This document shows, in pieces, positions 41,572 through 46,452 of a DNA stretch of 46,452 nucleotides (position 1 is the stretch's first letter; each line of letters opens with the position of its first letter). The stretch is taken from contig JAJYMB010000098.1 in NCBI GenBank assembly GCA_021787365.1, positions 1 to 46,452 of the forward strand. Direction: 5' to 3'. Made by a program: the position numbers and the translations under genes. A model generated the notes under the pieces. It was not told the origin of the DNA. It saw nothing but the letters and a program-made list of their open reading frames with translations, and did not search any database. This stretch comes from Actinomycetes bacterium. Lineage in GTDB: Bacteria > Actinomycetota > Acidimicrobiia > Acidimicrobiales > Palsa-688.

Positions 41572-42205
41572 TCAGTCCTTCCGGCCGGTGGTGGCGAGGG
41601 TAGCCCCGACGGCGATCATCACCAGGCGCCCCCCAATGGCAGCCAGCCTTCGAGGCGACGACGAGAGCCAGTGCGCGACCGTCCCGGTGGCCACCGCCCA
41701 GAGGCTGTCCAGGGCGAGGGCGATAAGGGGGACAGGGAGCCAAGTACTATCAACTGAAGCGTGATGTGCCCCTGCGAGGGGTCACTGAACTGGGGCAGGA
41801 CCGCCACCATTACCGCGATGGTCTTGGGTTGAGGGCACCGACGACCATCCCGTCGCGCACGGCTCGACGAGCCGGGACAGGGCCGGCCCGCTTGGCTACG
41901 GCCTCGGCCAGGGCGTGGCGGCGGCGGACGGCCTGAGCACCGAGGTGGATGAGGTCGGCGGCACTAGCCAGCTTCACAATGCTGAACACGTCGGCGGAGC
42001 GCTCGACCACAGGCCCGAGCCCGAAGGCGACCATGAAAACTTGGCCGACCAGGCCCGTGGCGTTGCCGGCAACGTTCAGTAAGGCGGTGCGCCGGCCGGC
42101 GGTCAGGGCGCGGCTTAAGGTGAACATCACGCTCGGGCCTGGGATCGCGATCACCACCGCTAATACGCCTGCCAGCGCCAGGAGGTGAGTGACCGGGACG
42201 ATGGC
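41572..42205 (-). pseudogene. LysE/RhtB amino-acid exporter, frameshifted
   Basis: Three frames together rebuild one exporter. LLALAGVLAVVIAIPGPSVM with LSRALTAGRRTALLNVAG and VVGALNP is in the first. After a lost base near 41824 the sequence continues IAVMVAVLPQFSDPSQG and LQLIVLGS in a second frame. After another shift near 41735, IALALDSLWAVATGTVAHWL and MIAVGATLATTGRKD follow in a third, ending at TGA 41572. No normal start codon precedes the first segment. Intact members export amino acids such as Lys, Thr or homoserine; this copy cannot be functional without repair. Confidence 0.85.
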
Positions 42206-42294
42206 CGGGCAGACTACCCCTCAGCATTGGCTAGCACCCGGTATTGCTGTCCCTACCATGAAAGATCAGGGGGTGGTGGTGCCGTACTGTTGAG

Positions 42295-42369
42295 TCCCTC
42301 CGTCCCTCCGTCCCTCCGTCCCTCCGTCCCTCCGTCCCTCCGTCCCTCCGTCCCTCCGTCCCTCCGTCC
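42295..42369. repeat. 8-bp tandem repeat, nine perfect copies
   Basis: tccctccg is repeated exactly nine times (42295-42366), then TCC. It lies outside any gene, just beyond the broken LysE gene. On the purine-rich minus strand it reads (CGGAGGGA)n, which contains GGAGG cores. Perfect copies imply recent slippage. Confidence 0.9.
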
Positions 42370-43132
42370 AGTCGAAGCCAGCATGCGCGCGTTGACAGGG
42401 AACTGGTGAACGTGACGACAGAAAGGGCACATCCGTCAGTTCTGGCAGCAAAAATCGCCCCTATTTCTGATGAACGTACTCCGCCGGCAAACACGTCCAC
42501 CAGTTTTGTGGCTCCGCCCGGTCGAGCCGCTTCGTTGGATGCTCAATGGCCAGTGCTCGCTCGCTCGTCAGACCGTCGGATCCGGCGCTTCGACTTGCCA
42601 GTCGGGAGAGGGCTCGGCTGCAAGAGCGGAGCGAGGTGGCGACGACCCGCTGCCGCTCTCTCAGGCCTGCCTTGCACACAGGTGATCGCGCCTGGCACGT
42701 CGACGACGTCTGTACCGGTACCCAACACGGCCTTCAACCCAGAACGGCTCAGCGCCACCGGCCACGGGGCATGGCCGCCCGGCGCGTCGTCCCCTGGGGG
42801 GTTTGTCCGAGCACAGGCGGGGTCGGCGGAGCCCGAGCACACGCGAGATCGCCGGTCCGGCGCTGCCCTGTCGTGCCGTAGTGACCAGGAACCGTCGTCA
42901 TTATGGGGCGTTTCAGCGAGCTGGAGTTATGGCGCGACGTTCTGTGCGATAATACCTGGAGAAAGGCACGGGTTTCCGAAGCACGAGGGGGGCGAGAACC
43001 GTCGATCTGCACGTTTGCGCTTGTGGGAGAACAACTTTCTTGCCGAACACATAACGCGGCATTGTGTAGCTATGACGGTCCGGCGAGGACCTCGGGCATG
43101 AAGCGCGACCAAACTACAGGATATGGAAGTGC
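42370..43132. other. region without a recognisable gene
   Basis: About 760 bases with lower coding bias. Long open frames on both strands lack the G/C third-position preference of real genes here and show no known motif. Possible gene debris (minus-strand AVLGTGTDVVDVPGAITC at about 42700) cannot be assigned. Nothing firm. Confidence 0.5.
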
Positions 43133-44101
43133 TCAAACGGTACGGAGATCGAGCGGCCCGCGCTCGAACACTTCGGCCAAGCGCTCGGCGGTCTGGGACA
43201 GTGCTGCCCGGTTGCCGGTCCAAAGGTTCCAGCCGAGGTGCGTGAACCCGATGTGGAGCTCGTAGCAGTGGTGGCGAGCAGCAGCATCCACGAGGGCTCC
43301 TCGGTCGGCCTTGATGCTCGGCGCTGTGAGGACCCCTCGGAGAGGATCTGCAGCCGCGATGCCAGGGTGGAAAGAGGACCAGAAGGTGCACCAAGCGGCA
43401 TCGAAGAGGAAGTCGCCGCGTACAGAGCACTTCCACGAGAACACGGCCTCGACCTTGCTCGCGTCTGGGCTGACAAGCACGTTCCTGTGGAGGAGGTCGC
43501 CGTGGACGAGGTCCCGGCGCTCCGGGCAGGCATCAACGAGTACCCGGGCCCTGGCGGTTACAGCGCTGGCGAGGGCGGACAGCTCGCGGTCGGCTTCTAG
43601 CTCGGCGCTCCACCCGTGGACCGGCTCATCGGGGTCGTCGACGAGGCCTGCGAGGAGGAAGGCACGCCACGTGAGCAGCGGTGACGACGGCTGGTGCCAA
43701 ACGACCTGAAAACCCGGACGTGCTGGCACATCGTGCAGGGCGACGAGCAGGCGCGCCAGAGTGGCGGAGAGAGCACCGGCCCGGTCGACAGGCGTCTCCT
43801 CGAGGAACTGGCCCCTGTGGCGCACCGAGACGGCATAGGCGAGGCCCGACGGTGTGCGCCCGACTTCTCGGACTTCTGGGACCGGGAGATCCGGGCCGAC
43901 CAAGGCCGAGGCCATACGGTCGGCCTCGTACCAAGAACCATCCCGGCCGAAGCGGACGACGAGCTCTTCGCCTCGGGCTCGGTAAGCCCAAGCCGACGAC
44001 CACTCGCCCCCGCTCAGCCGCTCAAGGCCTTCGGCCGGCATGGCGTGCAGGTCACTTAGAAAAGCACGAACGTCCTCTTCCTCAAGGACAGCGCCGTCCA
44101 T
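43133..44101 (-). CDS. aminoglycoside-phosphotransferase-like (APH fold) protein
   Basis: 322 residues with a kinase-like fold. Seen: LERLSGGEWSSAWAYRARGE in the ATP-loop position, ELVVRFGRDGSWYEADRMAS, and the Brenner motif DLVHGDLLHRNVLVS with its catalytic Asp. The next motif, usually IDW..A..GDP, reads AVFSWKCSVRGDFLFDAAW, so the metal-binding Asp is Ser. ATG 44101 fits the domain start. Such proteins phosphorylate antibiotics, sugars or other small molecules, and some are inactive relatives. Substrate unknown, no partner genes. Confidence 0.75.
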   Translation of the reverse strand: MDGAVLEEEDVRAFLSDLHAMPAEGLERLSGGEWSSAWAYRARGEELVVRFGRDGSWYEADRMASALVGPDLPVPEVREVGRTPSGLAYAVSVRHRGQFLEETPVDRAGALSATLARLLVALHDVPARPGFQVVWHQPSSPLLTWRAFLLAGLVDDPDEPVHGWSAELEADRELSALASAVTARARVLVDACPERRDLVHGDLLHRNVLVSPDASKVEAVFSWKCSVRGDFLFDAAWCTFWSSFHPGIAAADPLRGVLTAPSIKADRGALVDAAARHHCYELHIGFTHLGWNLWTGNRAALSQTAERLAEVFERGPLDLRTV

Positions 44102-44558
44102 CTGATGATTATGGCCTAGAGAGCGGTTGCCAATGGGCAGGAGCTCGTCGCCCAGGCACCTGCCACCGCTCGGCGTCCCCTCATTGCCGGAGCGGCGAGG
44201 TAGCAGCACTCCGTGGAGCTGGTCGTCCTCGCCGCCGTGCACGCCGGAGCAGCCAATGACAAGGACCGTCTCCGACGTTCGTCGCAAGCACGGCGGGCTG
44301 GCCGGCGCGCTCAGTACCGTGTCCGAGCCTTTGGTGCCGCACACATCGCCGTCGTTACGGTCGGCTCCGACCAGGGCGGCCCTTCCAACGTAGCCGCTCA
44401 AAAAAGGAGGATCTGGCGCGTCCGGTACTGCAACGCCCTCGGGAGCGCCTGGACGAGGACCTTTTACGGTAGCTTGCCGCCACCAACGCCGAGCACCGCC
44501 GCCGCCACAGATCATCATCTGCCTGACGCGTAGGCAATGCCTTACGTTTACTTGGCTC
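44102..44558. other. intergenic region, no gene seen
   Basis: About 457 bases between the APH-like gene and the VOC gene. Frames are open on both strands but without convincing codon bias, and I see no motifs. It may include the promoter of the APH-like gene near 44110-44200. Confidence 0.5.
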
Positions 44559-44937
44559 ATGACCATCAGCCACATCCAATTGATCTCCCTCCCGGTCTCC
44601 GACCAGGACCGGGCTCGTCAGTTCTATATCGACGTGCTCGGTTTCGACCTGGTACGGGACAACCCGATGGGACCGAGCCAGCGCTGGGTCGAGGTGGCCC
44701 CCAAAGGTGCGCAAACCTCGGTCACGCTCGTCACTTGGTTCCCTACCATGCCCGCCGGTTCGGTCAAAAGGGACGGTGCTGGAGCCCGACGACCTCGACG
44801 GGGACGTGGCAGCGCTCGCCGCCAAGGGAGTGGCCATCGAAAGGGGTGTCCAGGAGGTGCCCTGGGGCCGGTTCGTGACGTTTGACGACCCGGACGGGAA
44901 CGGCATCGTCCTCCAGGCAACCTCCCCGAGTGCCTGA
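44559..44937 (+). pseudogene. VOC/glyoxalase-family protein with a frameshift
   Basis: ATG 44559 starts a typical VOC domain (ISHIQLISLPVSDQDRARQF, YIDVLGFDLVRD, VEVAPKGAQTSV). At 44766-44770 an AAAA run followed by GGG moves the homology one frame on: TVLEPDDLDGDVAALAAKGV, FVTFDDPDGNGIVLQAT, ending at TGA 44937. Removal of one A gives a normal-length protein of about 125 residues. Either a real mutation, a sequencing error or recoding at the A run explains it. Its stop overlaps the GTG of the ArsR gene, so it was part of that operon. Confidence 0.8.
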
Positions 44938-45259
44938 CCGAGGGACGGGCGCGGAGGTCGACGTCTTCGTCGCCATCGCCAGCCCCGTCCGGCGCGCCCA
45001 TATCGACGGTATGGCCGCTCGTCCCCTCCCTGTGCGGGACCTCGCCGCGGGCTTCTCGATCAGCCGACCGGCGGTCTCACAGCACCTACGGGTCCTGAGA
45101 GAAGCGTCTCTTGTCAGCGAGGAGCGGGTGGGGCGCGAACGTCGCTACCAGCTCACCCCGGCTCCGCTGTGGGACGCGGCGCCGTGGCTGTCCCACTACG
45201 AGAGGTTCTGGCGGGAGCGTCTCAAGGCCCTGCGTGAGGTCTTGGGGGACCAGGTATGA
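44930..45259 (+). CDS. ArsR-family winged-helix regulator
   Basis: 109 residues. Seen: DVFVAIASPVRRAHIDGMAA, the winged-helix core LPVRDLAAGFSISRPAVSQH with LRVLREASLVSEERVGRERR, and a C-terminal helix (WLSHYERFWRERLKAL). No metal-binding Cys is visible. GTG 44930 overlaps the VOC stop by 8 bp, and the stop overlaps the next ATG. ArsR/AHSA1 pairs are widespread in actinobacteria; the regulator usually controls its own operon, ligand unknown. Confidence 0.88.
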   Translation: MPDRGTGAEVDVFVAIASPVRRAHIDGMAARPLPVRDLAAGFSISRPAVSQHLRVLREASLVSEERVGRERRYQLTPAPLWDAAPWLSHYERFWRERLKALREVLGDQV

Positions 45260-45681
45260 GCGGCGCCATCCATACCGATGCCTTCTTCGCGCACCCGCCC
45301 GAAAAGGTGTGGCGGGCGTTGACCGACACGGTGATCCTGGCGTCGTGGCTCATGCCCAACAACTTCGAGCCTCGCCTCGGGCAGAGCTTTACGTTCAGGA
45401 CCGACCCTGTCCCCGCCCAGGGCTTCGACGGGATCGTGCACTGCCGGGTGCTGGAGCTTGTGGAGCCAAAGCGGCTTCGGATCAGCTGGGTCGCCGGCGG
45501 CCTCGATACGACCGTCACGTGGCAGCTCGTGCCGGAGGGCAGGGGCACGCGCTTGTTTACGAGCCACGAAGGCTTCGGCGAGCGCGACCCCAGACAACAA
45601 GCTGCTCGGCGAGTCCTGGGCGGGGGCTGGGTGGGCCATCTTGCTCGTCGATTGGAGGTAGCGCTCGTCGGCATGCCATAG
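45256..45681 (+). CDS. SRPBCC/AHSA1-domain protein
   Basis: 141 residues of the Bet v 1-like AHSA1 fold. Seen: AFFAHPPEKVWRALTDTVIL, the surface loop SWLMPNNFEPRLGQSFTFR, ELVEPKRLRISWVAGG and the end LFTSHEGF, then QQAARRVLGGGWVGHLARRL. Intact and normal length. It starts inside the ArsR stop (ATGA). Such proteins bind small hydrophobic ligands; in pairs with ArsR regulators the job is mostly unknown. Here the VOC gene upstream suggests a small detoxification unit. Confidence 0.87.
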   Translation: MSGAIHTDAFFAHPPEKVWRALTDTVILASWLMPNNFEPRLGQSFTFRTDPVPAQGFDGIVHCRVLELVEPKRLRISWVAGGLDTTVTWQLVPEGRGTRLFTSHEGFGERDPRQQAARRVLGGGWVGHLARRLEVALVGMP

Positions 45682-45928
45682 CTAAAGCTGCCGCCCGACG
45701 ACCGGAGTTCGCACCGTGCCCAGCGCGCTATCGACGGGACGACGCGACGCGCGTTATGGCGCCTACCTGCGAGCCATCCAGAGCGCACATCGCCGTCGAT
45801 CGGGGCGGATTCTCGTTGCCACTCAAGCGCTTTTCGTCCTCCGATAACGGGTAGATATGTTCGGTCGGGCCTTGGAGCCAGCCGTCAGTCGCTAGGTGAA
45901 CCAATAAGATGACCTGACCGCAACCGGT
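45682..45928. other. intergenic region, no gene seen
   Basis: About 250 bases between the AHSA1 and PIN genes. A 7-bp inverted repeat (GTGAACC 45896-45902, GGTTCAC 45926-45932) with a 23-base loop sits at the end of the PIN gene and might be a weak terminator. Nothing else is seen. Confidence 0.35.
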
Positions 45929-46354
45929 TCACTCAGCGGCGGGTGGCCCATTGTCGGCCCACCACTCCAAGAACTTGGTGGCCGACATGACTGGGATGCC
46001 CTGGAACTCGCCGAGGGCCAAGAGTTCGGCGTCACCAGTGACTACGGCGTCCACCCCAGCCTCTACCGCCGCTTCTAGCACCCGGTTGTCGGGCTCGTCG
46101 GCCACCGCTGCCAGGGTGGACGTCGGCTCGACTACATCGGCGATGGACCGCACCAGCGCGGTGACACCTGCAGGGTCGTTGAAGACGTGCAGAAGTTTCG
46201 GGTAAGCGAGGACCTGCTCCAGTTCGTCCAGCAAGGGCGGGCTCGACACCAACATCAACTCGCCCGCCAGCACGGCGTCGACGAGCACCGACGGCGCCCC
46301 TGGCCAGCCCAGGCCCGAGACCAAGGTGTTCGTGTCGAGTACGACGGCAATCAC
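45929..46354 (-). CDS. PIN-domain toxin (COG1569-type)
   Basis: A 141-residue PIN-fold ribonuclease of a toxin-antitoxin pair. Seen: the first catalytic Asp in AVVLDTNTLVSGLGWPG, the Glu in LLDELEQVLAYPKL, the acidic VADEPDNRVLEAA and the later Asp in DAVVTGDAELLAL, ending IPVMSATKFLEWW. GTG 46354 overlaps the upstream stop (GTGA), the usual antitoxin-toxin arrangement. The toxin would cleave RNA when the antitoxin is lost. Confidence 0.88.
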   Translation of the reverse strand: MIAVVLDTNTLVSGLGWPGAPSVLVDAVLAGELMLVSSPPLLDELEQVLAYPKLLHVFNDPAGVTALVRSIADVVEPTSTLAAVADEPDNRVLEAAVEAGVDAVVTGDAELLALGEFQGIPVMSATKFLEWWADNGPPAAE

Positions 46355-46452
46355 AGGCGGCGAGCCGCAGCGATCGCCTCGTCGATCACGCCTGGGTCCA
46401 GCCCCGCAGCCCCCACCTTGCGGCGTGCCTCGCCCAGGGCTTCACGCAGCTC
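46351..46452 (-). CDS. antitoxin C terminus (partial at window edge)
   Basis: The last 33 residues of the gene ahead of the PIN toxin are visible: ELREALGEARRKVGAAGL, then DPGVIDEAIAAARRL and TGA 46351. It is basic and helical with a good codon bias. No DNA-binding domain is in view, so the antitoxin family cannot be named. Confidence 0.65.
   Translation of the reverse strand, partial: ELREALGEARRKVGAAGLDPGVIDEAIAAARRL

Noticed and set aside
42295..42366. CRISPR-like array
   Set aside because: Unit of 8 bp without spacers; a simple tandem repeat.
42406..43101. 231-residue plus-strand reading frame
   Set aside because: Third-position bias is weak, composition is Ser/Pro/Arg-rich like a non-coding frame, and no motif is recognisable.
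45590..45661. Apparent frameshift in the AHSA1 gene to a frame reading DNKLLGESWAGAGWAILLVD
   Set aside because: The main frame ends in the normal family pattern (QQAARRVLGGGWVGHLARRL), so the gene is intact and the other frame is a coincidence.
1..46452. tRNA or rRNA genes
   Set aside because: I scanned for tRNA-like arms and conserved rRNA stretches and found none; I could not run a covariance search.

Overview
The window is GC-rich DNA from a bacterium. Third codon positions are strongly G/C, many starts are GTG or TTG, and genes are packed with ATGA/GTGA/TTGA stop-start overlaps. Together with the gene content (a MurL/MurD2 pair, NagR/DasR-type GntR control, actinobacterial-style DUF559 and PIN proteins) this suggests an actinomycete. 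A deep lineage such as Acidimicrobiia is possible, but that is an inference from gene content only.

Layout. (1) Positions 1-6600 hold housekeeping and envelope genes: a pyrE-like gene, a pgsA-like CDP-alcohol phosphatidyltransferase, a D,D-carboxypeptidase and an ABC exporter. An AbiEi/DUF559-like gene follows, flanked by two about 110-bp direct repeats and two gene fragments. (2) Positions 6565-22932 form a two-sided peptidoglycan-salvage locus. On the minus strand one run of tightly linked genes encodes a peptide-type ABC importer (binding protein, two permeases, two ATPases), the anhydro-MurNAc kinase AnmK, the L-Glu epimerase MurL and the L-Glu ligase MurD2. A canonical promoter with GntR-type operators lies in the divergent gap. 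On the plus strand are a GntR-UTRA-GNAT fusion regulator, an AmiE-like serine hydrolase, RidA, a D-serine-dehydratase-like PLP enzyme and a cog3964-type amidohydrolase. (3) Positions 21706-34912 are a sugar or polyol catabolic island: a ROK repressor, three Gfo/Idh/MocA dehydrogenases, a ROK kinase, a PfkB-GatZ fusion, two SDR dehydrogenases and a ribokinase-like kinase. Its ABC importer has decayed: a binding-protein/permease chimera, two permease scraps and an alcohol dehydrogenase remnant remain. (4) Positions 34915-38597 are a compact operon of a PspA homologue, an unrecognised 140-residue protein and three different proteins that each carry two YbjQ-like domains, reading into the ribokinase-like gene. 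This is the best candidate for an undescribed system. (5) Positions 38933-46452 are a mixed accessory tail: a PAP2 phosphatase, an MFS transporter, a broken LysE gene, a 9 x 8-bp tandem repeat, an APH-like protein with an altered active site, a frameshifted VOC protein, an ArsR/AHSA1 pair and a PIN toxin with a truncated antitoxin.

How the genes may work together. Imported muropeptides or anhydro-MurNAc derivatives would be phosphorylated by AnmK and trimmed by the serine hydrolase. Their D-amino acids would be handled by the PLP enzyme, RidA and the amidohydrolase, while MurD2/MurL return L-Glu to precursor synthesis. The fusion regulator would sense an amino-sugar phosphate. This scheme is inferred from families and gene order.
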